Source: an uncultured Cohaesibacter sp.
Lineage (GTDB): Bacteria > Pseudomonadota > Alphaproteobacteria > Rhizobiales > Cohaesibacteraceae
Assembly (NCBI RefSeq): GCF_963664735.1
Contig: NZ_OY761553.1
Coordinates: 2,433,303 to 2,497,302, forward strand
Direction: 5' to 3'
DNA length: 64,000 nt
A program made the position numbers and the translations under genes. Positions within the stretch are counted from its first letter, which is position 1, and each line of letters begins with the position of its first letter. Below the pieces are notes generated by a model. It did no database searches and had not been told where the DNA came from. It saw only the letters and a list, made by a program, of their open reading frames with translations. Below, in pieces: positions 9,331 to 18,190 of the stretch.

Positions 9331-9396
9331 ACAATCATCGTATAGCAATGAGATTCTAATATGTGAGGATTGGATCAAACGCCTTTGGCCTACAGC

Positions 9397-10377
9397 CTAG
9401 GCTCTCTCAGTCACGACATTTTCCAACTGCATACCTGTTGCCAGGCGGTTGATATTTTCCGCCATCGCTTGACGTCGGCGATCGATCGTTCCTTGCGTCC
9501 AGCCAGACATGTGAGGTGTCATCACCAGATTTGCCAGCTCGTTGAAAGCATATCGGGATGGTTGCGGGCTGTCGTTGTCGGCAGAAGGATAGACATACCA
9601 GGTATCAATCGCAGCTCCGGCGATTTTTCCTCTCTTTAGAGCTTCGTAGAGTGCCTTCTCATCGATAACGGGACCTCTGCCTACATTGCAAAGAAAGGCC
9701 GTAGGCTTCATAGCCTCAAAGGCTTCCTCATTGATCAACCCGGCAGTTTGATCTGTAAGCGGCAAAGCTGAAACGACAAAATCCACATCAGACAAAAAGC
9801 CCAGCAAGTCGTCAATTGGAAAATAGCGATCAACCAGATCACCGCAGGGAACGGAGCTTCTATTGCACACATAGACTTTCATCCCGAATGCCTTGGCGCA
9901 TTTGGCAATGGTTTGCGAGATATGGCCATACCCAACCAAACCGATGACAGACCCGGAAATTTCGCCATGCAGGCTTCGCCCTGATTGATAGGCCCAGTCA
10001 CCCTGACGCAAACGCACATTGGCATCAATGATGGGAATGCGCGTATTCAGGATTGTTGCCATGACATATTCCGATATCGGCTGATCGTGTCCATAGCAAT
10101 TGCAAACCATCGCTCCATTTGGCAGGCAGGATGGATCTACGCCGTCGGTTCCTGCACCAGCCACCTGAAACAGACGAAGATTTCGCGGACATGGCAATTC
10201 TGCGCTGTTTGCCGTTCCGATGATAACGTCTGCATCCTCATATTTAGACCGCATTTCAGCATCCGACAGAACATCGGGAAGAATTGAGATGGAATGCTTC
10301 TCGTCCAGGAGTTCCTCAAACCCGTCATGAAAGGTCGATGCATTGCGCCCGTGGAATACGATGTTCAGTTTTGCCAT
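9397..10377 (-). CDS. NAD(P)-dependent D-2-hydroxyacid dehydrogenase
   Basis: A 326-residue protein of the D-isomer-specific 2-hydroxyacid dehydrogenase superfamily. The nucleotide-binding motif is GLVGYGHIS at about residues 148-156. The catalytic Arg/Glu/His set is expected around SALPLTDQT, NVGRGPVIDE and TPHMSGWT. The C-terminal TIDRRRQAMAENI resembles formate-dehydrogenase-like members. The ATG at 10377 follows GAGGAT; an 18-nt longer frame would place the start inside that ribosome site. It is downstream of the GntR gene on the same strand (33 bp) and probably reduces or oxidises a sugar-derived 2-keto/2-hydroxy acid made by the neighbouring sugar-acid pathway; substrate unknown. Confidence 0.85.
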   Translation of the reverse strand: MAKLNIVFHGRNASTFHDGFEELLDEKHSISILPDVLSDAEMRSKYEDADVIIGTANSAELPCPRNLRLFQVAGAGTDGVDPSCLPNGAMVCNCYGHDQPISEYVMATILNTRIPIIDANVRLRQGDWAYQSGRSLHGEISGSVIGLVGYGHISQTIAKCAKAFGMKVYVCNRSSVPCGDLVDRYFPIDDLLGFLSDVDFVVSALPLTDQTAGLINEEAFEAMKPTAFLCNVGRGPVIDEKALYEALKRGKIAGAAIDTWYVYPSADNDSPQPSRYAFNELANLVMTPHMSGWTQGTIDRRRQAMAENINRLATGMQLENVVTERA

Positions 10378-10410
10378 AGAAATATCCTCACCCAAAAACT
10401 GATTATTTGA

Positions 10411-11160
10411 TTAAAGAGAAAGCGGCTTGATGTTGATATCCAGCAAGGTCGGATCGATCTTTCGAGCCATGATGTCAAACATGCCTTCTGCCAGATTGAT
10501 CAAATCAGCCAAATGATCGACCGCGTCTTTCTGATGCCCCCTTGCGACTGCGTCCAGCATCACGGCATGCCGTTCAATTGAGCTGACAAAAGCCTCCCCG
10601 CCAGGATCCAGATGGGCAAGATAGATGTAACCTGTGCGTCGAAAAATACTGTGTAGAGGACGCAGCGTCCGCAAAATCAAAGGCTCGTCAGCAGCATCCA
10701 GCACAAGCATGTCCAGCATGCGATCGAGCTCGTTAAATGCATGGATGTTGCGACCATCCAATTCGTTTTTCAACGCTTGCACCAGTTGAAACATACGGCT
10801 TCGATGTGTTGAATTTGCACGTTCGGCCGCCAACCTGACCGCATGTTTTTCAACATCAGCCCGCAAGTTCAGAAGCCGACGCTCCCGATCAAGCTGTATT
10901 GGCGCAACTTGCAGTCCTCGCCTTGACTGAACGAGTACCAAAGTGTCATCAGCCAGACGGCGAACAGCATCCAGAACAGGGGTCCGGCCCAACTCGATAT
11001 CCTGTTGCAAAGCGGAAACTGTCGTAAATTCTCCGGGGCGGATTTTCAGATGGACAATGGCTTCTTCTATCCGATCATAAGCGATATCGCTCAGATTTCG
11101 CCCCTGAGTTGATTGGTCCGTCGATACCTGTCTATCTGAAATTTCCTTGGATTCCGTCAT
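10411..11160 (-). CDS. GntR-family regulator with FCD effector domain
   Basis: A 249-residue protein. A winged helix-turn-helix covers about residues 22-90 (IEEAIVHLKIRPGEF, then GRTPVLDAVRRLADDTLVLVQSRRG), followed by an all-helical FCD domain with metal-ligand-like residues (ELDRMLDMLVL, SSIERHAVMLDAVARG). It is divergent from the TRAP operon beginning at 11330 and upstream of the dehydrogenase at 9397. A perfect 14-bp palindrome lies in the divergent promoter region. FCD-type GntR proteins usually sense organic or sugar acids, which fits the genes on both sides. Confidence 0.9.
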   Translation of the reverse strand: MTESKEISDRQVSTDQSTQGRNLSDIAYDRIEEAIVHLKIRPGEFTTVSALQQDIELGRTPVLDAVRRLADDTLVLVQSRRGLQVAPIQLDRERRLLNLRADVEKHAVRLAAERANSTHRSRMFQLVQALKNELDGRNIHAFNELDRMLDMLVLDAADEPLILRTLRPLHSIFRRTGYIYLAHLDPGGEAFVSSIERHAVMLDAVARGHQKDAVDHLADLINLAEGMFDIMARKIDPTLLDINIKPLSL

Positions 11161-11252
11161 ACTGAGCCGCCTCCGCAGTTCGCCTGTGACATGTGAAAAT
11201 TGGTTGCACCTTCATCAGTAGCAAAATTTTCCTCTGGTACGCCACAATATTA

Positions 11253-11266
11253 TGTGATATATCACA
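11253..11266. promoter_or_regulatory. Likely GntR operator (TGTGATATATCACA)
   Basis: A perfect 14-bp palindrome 64 bp upstream of the TRAP binding-protein start, in the divergent region with the GntR gene. Half-sites TGTGA/TCACA are four bases apart, not the six of a CRP site, so the local GntR protein is the better candidate. Confidence 0.6.
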
Positions 11267-11329
11267 AAATATCAATGCTAAAATGGAGCAAAATCTTTGT
11301 TTCATTGTCCAAGAACCAAGGAGGAGAAA

Positions 11330-12370
11330 ATGGTTTCACGGAGAGATGCATTCAAGCTTGTTGGAGGGGTAGCAGCCGCGTCCACGCTCGTTGGCCTAAG
11401 CAGCACTGCAAATGCGAGCGACAAGAAATATCGCTTTCGCGCCCAGACCCACATGAGTGAGAGCTCACCGCAGGGCAAAATGTATGGCGACTGGGCCAAA
11501 CTTTGCGAAACTCTGTCTGAAGGGCGCCTGAAAATCGATTTGCACTTTTCATCCGCTATCGTGAAAGACTTTGAGACTTTTGGCGCTGCCGCTTCGGGTA
11601 TTCTTGACATTGACATGACAGGGGCAAGCTACCAAACCGGCAAAGAGCCTGCATTTCAGTTCATCGGTGATGTCATGGGCGGGTACGAAAACCCGATGCA
11701 GCTGCATGCATGGCTGAATTATGGCGGCGGCCGCGAAGTCGTCGATGAAATTTATGCCAAACACGGCATGTATCTGATCGGCCTTTTCTGCCCGGGAGTT
11801 GAATCTCTGAGTTCGACAAAGCCTCTGGATGGCATTGCTTCACTCAAAGACTGGAAATTCCGTTCCCCTCCGGGCATGGAGTCAGAGATTTTTGCCAAAC
11901 TCGGCGCCGCCCCCGTTGTCATGCCATTTGGTGAAGTATTCACGGCCATGACCACCGGCGTGGTCGATGGTTGCGACGCAGGCACCGTTACCCTCAACAA
12001 GAATCTCGGCGTCTATGATGTCGCCACCAACTTTACCTATCCAGGTTTCCATTCCATGCCTGCCGACCATGTGGCCATCAACCTCAAGAAGTGGAATGCA
12101 CTTCCTGATGATCTGAAACAGGTCATGCAGATCGCCCAGACAGCGATCGCCTCCAAGCTCTATCAGCAGATCGATACAGAGGATCACAAGATCGTAACGG
12201 AACTGGCTGCCAAGGGCATCAAGGCATCCAACTGGAGTAAGGAAGATCGCATGAAATTCCGTGAAACCGCTCAGGAAGTCTGGAAGGACTGGTCGACCCG
12301 CAGCGAGTTCTGCAAAAAGATTTATGACAGCCATATCGGCTTCATGAAAAACCTTGGTCTTCTGACCTGA
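11330..12370 (+). CDS. TRAP transporter solute-binding protein (DctP family)
   Basis: A 346-residue periplasmic binding protein. It begins MVSRRDAFKLVGG with a twin-arginine-type signal (SRRDAFK, then a hydrophobic stretch ending NAS), as in the alpha-keto/sugar acid TRAP binding proteins that are exported folded. The ATG lies behind AAGGAGGAG; a 33-nt longer frame would bury that site. The mature part contains the family hallmark KFRSPPGMESEIFAKLGAAPVVMPFGEVFTAMTTGVVDGCD, which carries the Arg that binds the ligand carboxylate. It works with the small and large membrane subunits encoded downstream. From the enzymes in the operon the ligand is probably a sugar acid. Confidence 0.9.
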   Translation: MVSRRDAFKLVGGVAAASTLVGLSSTANASDKKYRFRAQTHMSESSPQGKMYGDWAKLCETLSEGRLKIDLHFSSAIVKDFETFGAAASGILDIDMTGASYQTGKEPAFQFIGDVMGGYENPMQLHAWLNYGGGREVVDEIYAKHGMYLIGLFCPGVESLSSTKPLDGIASLKDWKFRSPPGMESEIFAKLGAAPVVMPFGEVFTAMTTGVVDGCDAGTVTLNKNLGVYDVATNFTYPGFHSMPADHVAINLKKWNALPDDLKQVMQIAQTAIASKLYQQIDTEDHKIVTELAAKGIKASNWSKEDRMKFRETAQEVWKDWSTRSEFCKKIYDSHIGFMKNLGLLT

Positions 12371-12390
12371 TATCTCCCCACATTCGCAAT

Positions 12391-12422
12391 GATCCCGGCG
12401 GCTCCAAACCATCGCCGGGATC
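12391..12422 (+). other. Intercistronic hairpin between dctP-like and dctQ-like genes
   Basis: A perfect 10-bp stem GATCCCGGCG/CGCCGGGATC with a 12-nt loop, starting 20 nt after the binding-protein stop. It has no T tract and is likely an mRNA-stabilising or partly attenuating element that keeps the binding protein in excess. Confidence 0.6.
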
Positions 12423-12479
12423 TCTCCGATTGTCATCACCGGTTAGCCACCCCGCTTTCCGGCTGCCCGGGAGGATTCC

Positions 12480-13028
12480 TTGTCTACCAAAATTTCAAAA
12501 CTCACCGACAATGATGAAGAGCAAAAGCGGCATACCAAACTGACATTGGAAACTGCCCCCGCCTGGCTCTTTGCATTCGTGGTGATTGCAACCACCTATG
12601 AGGTGATTGCACGCTATGTATTTATGGCACCCACCGTGTGGGCCAATGAGCTTTCACTCTATGTCTGCGCCATCGGATATGTCTATGCGGGCATATACTC
12701 CATGAAGCATGATCGCCACTTGCGCATCACCATTGCCTACGATCTGGCAGGACCGAGACTCCGCCTCTTCTTCGACATCGTGCAATTCGTCTCTATCATC
12801 ATTTTCTGCGCCGCCTTGTGCCTTTATGGCTTTGACGAAGCCTGGGAAGCCCTGACCAGCTGGGAGCGATATGGCACAGCCTTTAACGCCCCGATTCCGG
12901 CCACCATCAAACCTTTTATCGTGGTGTGTGGTGCGGTGATGGCCCTGTATGCGACACGCAACTTCATCTTGAAACTCGCCGCCTTCAAAGCCGCCAGAAC
13001 AGAAGGAGGCAACAATGCTGACGCCTGA
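12480..13028 (+). CDS. TRAP transporter small membrane subunit (DctQ family)
   Basis: A 182-residue protein with four predicted membrane helices (about 25-45, 58-76, 95-118 and 142-162). It has the DctQ pattern ARYVFMAPTVWANELSLYVCAIGYVYAG followed by KHDRHLRI. It starts with TTG at 12480 behind GGGAGGATTCC; no ATG in the right place offers a complete first segment. The end overlaps the start of the large subunit by 14 bp, indicating coupled translation. Confidence 0.88.
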   Translation: MSTKISKLTDNDEEQKRHTKLTLETAPAWLFAFVVIATTYEVIARYVFMAPTVWANELSLYVCAIGYVYAGIYSMKHDRHLRITIAYDLAGPRLRLFFDIVQFVSIIIFCAALCLYGFDEAWEALTSWERYGTAFNAPIPATIKPFIVVCGAVMALYATRNFILKLAAFKAARTEGGNNADA

Positions 13029-14328
13029 AATCGTATCATTGATCTTGCTGTTGGGGCTTGTTGGCCTGATGGTCTGCGCTGTGCCGCTCGGGTTTGCGGC
13101 CGGAGCGCTGGCTACCGCGCTCGTCTATTTCCAGTTTGGCCCCGGAGCGCTGGGCCTGCCACTCAAGCAGGTTTACGGTATGGCGACGGACTATTCCTTC
13201 GCAGCCGTCCCGATGTTCATTCTGATGGCGTCGCTGCTAGAACACAGCACTCTTGCCAGAGACATGTATTCAGGATTGCAGCGTCTGGCAGGCCAAATCA
13301 CTGGCGGCGTTGCAATCGTGACACTGCTCATCGCGGTTATTCTGGCAGCTATGAGCGGCATCATTGGCGGGGAAATCGTACTGCTTGGTCTCATCGCCCT
13401 GCCGCAGATGCTCCGTCTCAAATATGATCGTAATCTTGCGATCGGCACCATTCTGGCAGGCGGATCGCTTGGCACCATGATCCCGCCCTCCATCGTCCTG
13501 ATCATCTATGGTCTTGTCAGTGGCGTCAGTATCCAGAAGCTGTTCATTGCGACAACAGTCCCCGGGCTGATGATGGGAAGCATCTATCTCAGCTATATTC
13601 TCATTCGTTGCTGGAGAAACCCCAAGCTGGCCCCTCCGGTCGGCCCCGAGGAAAGGGCACAGATGTCGGTGCAGCAGGCACTGAAGGCACTGGTTCCGCC
13701 AATCCTTTTGATCTTCCTGATCATGTACTGCATCTACGGTGGGATCACCTCCATAACCGAGGCAGCGGTAATCGGTGTGACCGGAGCTCTTGTCCTCATC
13801 ACCTTGCGAGGCGAAATGAGTTTCGGCTTGCTCAATGATGGCCTCGTTCAGACCTTGCGTGCCTGTGGGGTTCTTCTGTGGGTGACATTCGGCGTGAGCG
13901 TTCTGGTAAGCGTCTATAATCTGTCAGGCGGCCGGGATTTCATGTCCGATCTCATTCTAGACGCCAACCTGCCACCACTCATGACCATTGTCATGATGAT
14001 GCTGCTGTTTCTCGTGCTGGGGACGATCATGGACTGGATTGGCATCCTCTTGCTGACCATGCCGATCTTCGTGCCGATCATCACGCAACTTGGCTTTGAT
14101 CCCGTCTGGTTCGGCGTTTTGTTCTGCATGAATATGCAGATAGCCTTCCTGTCACCACCTTTCGGCCCAGCAGGCTTCTATCTGAAGTCTGTTGCACCGC
14201 CCGAAATCACCCTGATGCATATCTACAGCTCCGTCTGGCCGTTCATCCTCTTGCAGCTCTTTGCAATAACCATGCTGCTTCTGTTCCCGGATATCGCACT
14301 GTGGCTGCCCAGTGTGTTGATGAACTGA
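13015..14328 (+). CDS. TRAP transporter large membrane subunit (DctM family)
   Basis: A 437-residue, roughly 12-helix protein of the DctM/ion transporter superfamily. It has the two inverted hairpin-loop repeats typical of the family (for example ILAGGSLGTMIPPSIVLIIYGLVSG and LSPPFGPAGFYLKSVAPPEITL). It carries out sodium-coupled translocation of the substrate handed over by the binding protein encoded at 11330. The AGGAGG before its ATG lies inside the end of the preceding gene. Confidence 0.92.
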   Translation: MLTPEIVSLILLLGLVGLMVCAVPLGFAAGALATALVYFQFGPGALGLPLKQVYGMATDYSFAAVPMFILMASLLEHSTLARDMYSGLQRLAGQITGGVAIVTLLIAVILAAMSGIIGGEIVLLGLIALPQMLRLKYDRNLAIGTILAGGSLGTMIPPSIVLIIYGLVSGVSIQKLFIATTVPGLMMGSIYLSYILIRCWRNPKLAPPVGPEERAQMSVQQALKALVPPILLIFLIMYCIYGGITSITEAAVIGVTGALVLITLRGEMSFGLLNDGLVQTLRACGVLLWVTFGVSVLVSVYNLSGGRDFMSDLILDANLPPLMTIVMMMLLFLVLGTIMDWIGILLLTMPIFVPIITQLGFDPVWFGVLFCMNMQIAFLSPPFGPAGFYLKSVAPPEITLMHIYSSVWPFILLQLFAITMLLLFPDIALWLPSVLMN

Positions 14329-14396
14329 CCGACCGGAATGGACCGCATTGCAATCGCGGTCTGATCAAACACTCTTTCTCATGAAAGGACACCATC

Positions 14397-15431
14397 ATGC
14401 ATGGAGTCATCATCCACGCCCCAAAAGACCTCCGGATTGAGCCGATTGAGGTGCAGGACCCGGGGCCACATGAGGTCCGCGTTCGGATTGAATGTGGGGG
14501 AATATGCGGCTCGGATCTGCACTATTATCACAATGGCGGCTTCGGAACCGTCCGCATCAAGGAACCCATGGCTCTTGGCCATGAAACGGCGGGAACCATC
14601 GACGCAATCGGCTCAGAGGTTCACCATCTCAAGACCGGCATGCGCGTTGCGCTCAATCCAAGTCAGCCATGCGGCACCTGCAAATTCTGCCGCAAGGGCC
14701 AATCAACCCATTGCCTCAACATGCACTATTTTGGCAGCGCCATGCGTTTCCCCCACGCGCAAGGCATGTTTCGGCAGATGCTGGTAGTGCAAGAGAAGCA
14801 GGTTTTCCCTATCCCGGACTGCATGTCCATGTCTGAAGCTGCCAACGCCGAACCATTGAGTGTTGCACTGCATGCCATCAGACAGGCAGGGTCTCTTGTC
14901 GGGCAAAAGGTGCTGGTCACCGGGTGCGGGCCAATTGGAGCACTCATCGTTATTGCAGCACGTTATGCCGGCGCGTCGGAAATTGTCGTCACGGATGTCA
15001 GTGATTTTCCGCTTACAATCGCTCACAAGGCCGGAGCCAGCACCACAATCAATGTTGCAGCTCATCCCAAGGAACTCGCCAACTATTCCTCCGACAAGGG
15101 ATATTTCGACGTGCTTTTCGAGGCATCCGGCAACGAGGCCGCTTTCCGCTCTGCTGTTGAAGCGGTTTGCCCCGGCGGGCGGGTCATTCAATTGGGCCTT
15201 GGTGGTGAGATGGCGATTGTCATGAACACCATCGTAACCAAGGAACTTCAACTGTTGGGCTCATTCCGCTTCGATGCCGAATTCGGCTATGCCGTCGATC
15301 TTATGAGCAAAAAATTGATCGATGTTTCTCCGGTCATAACGGCGGCTTTGCCTTTCCAGCGGGCCGTCGAGGCCTTTGACCTTGCGGGCGATCGGGCGCG
15401 CGCCATGAAGGTACAACTAACCTTTGACTAG
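14397..15431 (+). CDS. idnD: Zinc-dependent alcohol dehydrogenase, L-idonate 5-dehydrogenase-like
   Basis: A 344-residue medium-chain dehydrogenase. Catalytic zinc ligands are in GGICGSDLHYY (Cys about 38) and LGHETAG (His-Glu about 62-63). The structural zinc cluster is CGTCKFCRKGQSTHC (about 90-104), and the NAD-binding glycine motif is TGCGPIGAL. The stretch SDLHYYHNGGFGTVRIKEPMALGHE is close to IdnD of E. coli. It would oxidise L-idonate (or a related aldonate) to 5-ketogluconate in the cytoplasm, which the SDR encoded at 16732 could then reduce to gluconate. The substrate is inferred from family resemblance and the paired SDR. Confidence 0.8.
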   Translation: MHGVIIHAPKDLRIEPIEVQDPGPHEVRVRIECGGICGSDLHYYHNGGFGTVRIKEPMALGHETAGTIDAIGSEVHHLKTGMRVALNPSQPCGTCKFCRKGQSTHCLNMHYFGSAMRFPHAQGMFRQMLVVQEKQVFPIPDCMSMSEAANAEPLSVALHAIRQAGSLVGQKVLVTGCGPIGALIVIAARYAGASEIVVTDVSDFPLTIAHKAGASTTINVAAHPKELANYSSDKGYFDVLFEASGNEAAFRSAVEAVCPGGRVIQLGLGGEMAIVMNTIVTKELQLLGSFRFDAEFGYAVDLMSKKLIDVSPVITAALPFQRAVEAFDLAGDRARAMKVQLTFD

Positions 15432-15441
15432 TCCCGACCGC

Positions 15442-15473
15442 CAGGATGGTGCGTCCCTCCCCGCACCATCCTG
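15442..15473 (+). other. Strong intercistronic hairpin after the idnD-like gene
   Basis: A perfect 12-bp stem CAGGATGGTGCG/CGCACCATCCTG with an 8-nt C/T loop. It starts 10 nt after the stop and is followed by AACTTCTCC rather than a T run, so mRNA processing or stabilisation is as likely as termination. Confidence 0.6.
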
Positions 15474-15523
15474 AACTTCTCCGGGGCCGAAAAGGCCCTG
15501 CCCTGTTTCAAATTGAGGCGAAC

Positions 15524-16732
15524 ATGAAAATTACAGCGATAGAGACACTTAAAACGGAAGAATTTTCCAACGTGTTATGGGTCCGCGTTCACACGGATGC
15601 CGGCATCATTGGTCTTGGCGAGACCTTTTATGGCGCGGATGCCGTGGCCGCTCATATTCACGACACTCTGGCCGGTCGACTGCTTGGCAAAGACCCCTTG
15701 CGCATCGAGGCCCTGAATCAGGAAATGCTGAACCTGCCACTTGCCCAATCAAGCACGGGAGCCGAATATAGAGCAGCATCAGCGGTGGACTTCGCATTAT
15801 GGGACATACTTGGCAAGGTCTGTGACCAACCGGTCCATCAGATGCTGGGTGGCCTTACTGCTGATCGTCTCCGTGTTTACAACACCTGCGCGGGATATCG
15901 CTATGTGAGGACCCGCAATATCAAGCCAGTGGATACTTGGAACCGGGCAGCATCGGACGAGGACGAAGGGCCTTATGAGGATTTGACAGCCTTCATGACC
16001 GATGCTGGCGCTCTTGCAGAAAGTTTGCTGGAACAGGGTATCTCCACCATGAAAATCTGGCCCTTTGATCCGGCGGGCATTGAGAACAGGGGCTTGTTCA
16101 TTACCAAGGACCAGCTCAAGGCAGCTCTGCTTCCTTTCGAACAAATCCGCAAAGCGGTTGGCGACAAGATGGACATTCTGGTGGAATTCCATTCCCTTTG
16201 GAACCTGCCAACCGCCAAGAATATTGCTAAAGCTCTGGCTCCCTACAACCCGACCTGGTTTGAAGATCCGATCCGCATGAACTCGCCGCAGGCTTTGGCC
16301 GAATATGCCGATGCGACCGATGTTTGGGTTTGTGCCAGTGAAACCCTCGGATCACGCTGGCCCTACAAGGACATGTTCGATCAGGGCGCAACGGATTTGG
16401 CGATGGTCGATCTGTGCTGGACTGGCGGCCTCACCGAAGGTCGAAAGATCGCTTCTCTTGCAGAGATCTATCACAAGCCCTTTGCCGCGCACGACTGCAC
16501 TGGGCCGGTGGCCTTTGCGGCTGCGATCCATGCATCCTTCAGCCAGCCCAATACCCTCATTCAGGAATCCGTGCGCGCATTCTATACCGGCTGGTACAAG
16601 GAACTGGTTACCGAGGTTCCACGCATCGAAAATGGCTATGTCTATCCCATGGAAGGCCCAGGGCTTGGCACCGAATTGCTGCCAGCTGTTTTTGATCGTT
16701 CTGATTTGACCGTAAAACGTAGCGAGGTTTAA
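15524..16732 (+). CDS. Enolase-superfamily sugar-acid dehydratase (mandelate racemase/muconate lactonizing group)
   Basis: A 402-residue protein. An N-terminal capping domain covers about 1-120 and a beta/alpha barrel follows. Visible catalytic elements are the Lys of STMKIWPFDP, metal-ligand acids in ILVEFHSLW, WFEDPI and CASETLG, and a His-Asp pair in AAHDCTGPV. This pattern belongs to acid-sugar dehydratases; the specific sugar acid cannot be named. The ATG at 15524 follows TTGAGGCG; a longer frame from 15446 would run through the preceding hairpin. Its end overlaps the next gene's start, so the two are translationally coupled. Confidence 0.8.
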   Translation: MKITAIETLKTEEFSNVLWVRVHTDAGIIGLGETFYGADAVAAHIHDTLAGRLLGKDPLRIEALNQEMLNLPLAQSSTGAEYRAASAVDFALWDILGKVCDQPVHQMLGGLTADRLRVYNTCAGYRYVRTRNIKPVDTWNRAASDEDEGPYEDLTAFMTDAGALAESLLEQGISTMKIWPFDPAGIENRGLFITKDQLKAALLPFEQIRKAVGDKMDILVEFHSLWNLPTAKNIAKALAPYNPTWFEDPIRMNSPQALAEYADATDVWVCASETLGSRWPYKDMFDQGATDLAMVDLCWTGGLTEGRKIASLAEIYHKPFAAHDCTGPVAFAAAIHASFSQPNTLIQESVRAFYTGWYKELVTEVPRIENGYVYPMEGPGLGTELLPAVFDRSDLTVKRSEV

Positions 16733-17496
16733 TGATGTCTCTATTTGATCTTTCCGGACGCACCGCTCTTGTCACAGGTTCTTCGCGCGGTCTTGGCCGT
16801 GCCATGCTGGAAGGCCTCGCCCAGGCAGGCGCAACAATCATAGTCAACGGCGTCAACAAGGAGCGCGTTGAGACAGCGGCAATTGAGCTGCGGGAAAAAG
16901 GTTACAAAGTACATGAAGCACCTTTTGATGTAACAGACGATGCATCGGTAGTGGCTGCGTTCAACAAATTTGATGCTGAGGGTATTAATGTCGATATCTT
17001 AATCAACAATGCCGGTATCCAACTGCGTAAGCCCATGGTGGAAATGAGCACGGACGAGTGGAACAAGGTCATCGACACCAACCTGACCAGTGCCTTTGTA
17101 ACCGGCAGGGAAGCCGCCAAACGCATGATTCCACGCGGATACGGCAAGGTAATCAATATCGGCTCCCTGACCAGTGAAGTTGCCCGCGCAACCGTCGCTC
17201 CCTACACGGCAGCAAAGGGCGGGATCAAATTGCTAACCCGGTCCATGGCAGCCGAGTGGGCAGCGGCAGGCATTCAGGCCAATGCGATCGGACCAGGCTA
17301 CATGATCACAGAAATGAACAAGGCGCTTCTTGAAAATGAAGCTTTCGACAGTTGGGTCAAGGGTAGAACTCCTTCAGCCCGATGGGGACATCCTGAAGAG
17401 CTTGTCGGCACTGCAGTCTATTTAGCTTCATCCGCGTCAGACTATGTAAACGGCCAGATCATTTATGTAGATGGCGGCATGTTGGCTGTTCTTTAG
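16732..17496 (+). CDS. idnO: SDR oxidoreductase, gluconate 5-dehydrogenase-like
   Basis: A 254-residue classical short-chain dehydrogenase. The cofactor motif is TGSSRGLG (about 16-23), NNAG is near 93, and the active-site set is the Ser of INIGSLTS and YTAAKGG (about 160). The sequence order (LFDLSGRTALVTGSSRGLG at the start, QIIYVDGGMLAVL at the end) matches gluconate 5-dehydrogenases (IdnO). It would interconvert 5-ketogluconate and gluconate, completing an idonate-type route with the IdnD-like enzyme. The start is ATGATG overlapping the upstream TAA. It is the last gene of the operon, ahead of a terminator. Confidence 0.82.
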   Translation: MMSLFDLSGRTALVTGSSRGLGRAMLEGLAQAGATIIVNGVNKERVETAAIELREKGYKVHEAPFDVTDDASVVAAFNKFDAEGINVDILINNAGIQLRKPMVEMSTDEWNKVIDTNLTSAFVTGREAAKRMIPRGYGKVINIGSLTSEVARATVAPYTAAKGGIKLLTRSMAAEWAAAGIQANAIGPGYMITEMNKALLENEAFDSWVKGRTPSARWGHPEELVGTAVYLASSASDYVNGQIIYVDGGMLAVL

Positions 17497-17558
17497 CTCG
17501 CAAGAGGCGATAAAACTCGCCAACATTTTCTGTCGGAGTAATTCAATTTACCCACCTG

Positions 17559-17592
17559 GCCTGCCTGAGATCGCAACCTTAGGCAGGCTTTT
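17559..17592 (+). terminator. Terminator of the TRAP/idonate operon
   Basis: An 8-bp stem GCCTGCCT/AGGCAGGC with a 14-nt loop, followed by TTTTC. It lies 62 nt after the idnO-like stop. Confidence 0.7.
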
Positions 17593-18190
17593 CATGGTGC
17601 CGAAACTATAGGAAAACAGACGATCGGCGTGCGACCTTGGCTGTGAGCGGCCCGAAACACTTCACATTGTAGCTGGCAATGCTGCACTTCGTTTGTAACC
17701 ACAGCAACCTTGGTCCTGCTCACACGTGGTGGGGATGGTTTCAGGGCAGGAACTCATTAATATTGCTCAACTTCTGCATCAAGCATCGCATTGAGCACTT
17801 CTTCGACGGTGTCTCCGACCATCTCACCATATGATCCTTGAAACGCACTTCATCTATACTCAGCAAAATACTTTTGCGGAATAATACTAGCTGCAATTTT
17901 CATAGGCTCCGCTTGCACCCAAGCAGGAACCATTATCATCCGTGCCAACCCGAAAATCTTGACGCTTGTGCAAAGAAAGACGATTTGAAACAAGTTGTTG
18001 CAAATAGCAAATTGTATGATAGTGTCTGCTTGACCACATCTTCAGGACCGCTTCAACGAGACACAACTGCTTTCCACAAGAGCAGTCTTGCCTCTCAATT
18101 TCCGAACCCTGCCATTCGGACAGATGCGGAGCGTGCTCACCCGAACTCCACCTGCCAGAATGCGACAGCGAAGCAAGAAGGAATTATCCC
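17593..18190. other. Intergenic region before the ABC half-transporter pair
   Basis: No intact gene. The stretch holds the transposase scrap and presumably the promoter of the ABC pair. An open frame overlapping the end of this region (from 17838) runs in another phase into the ABC gene and has no recognisable content. Confidence 0.5.
17757..17849 (-). pseudogene. Remnant of an IS256-family transposase
   Basis: The minus strand reads GSYGEMVGDTVEEVLN and then AMLDAEVEQY before a stop. This matches the N-terminal stretch of IS256/Mutator-family transposases (the TVEETLNALLDAEAD region). Nothing downstream on the same strand continues the protein in frame, and no terminal inverted repeats are seen, so this is an old scrap. 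Confidence 0.45.

Noticed and set aside
11253..11266. CRP site before the TRAP operon
   Set aside because: The half-sites TGTGA and TCACA are four bases apart instead of six, and a GntR regulator is encoded next door.
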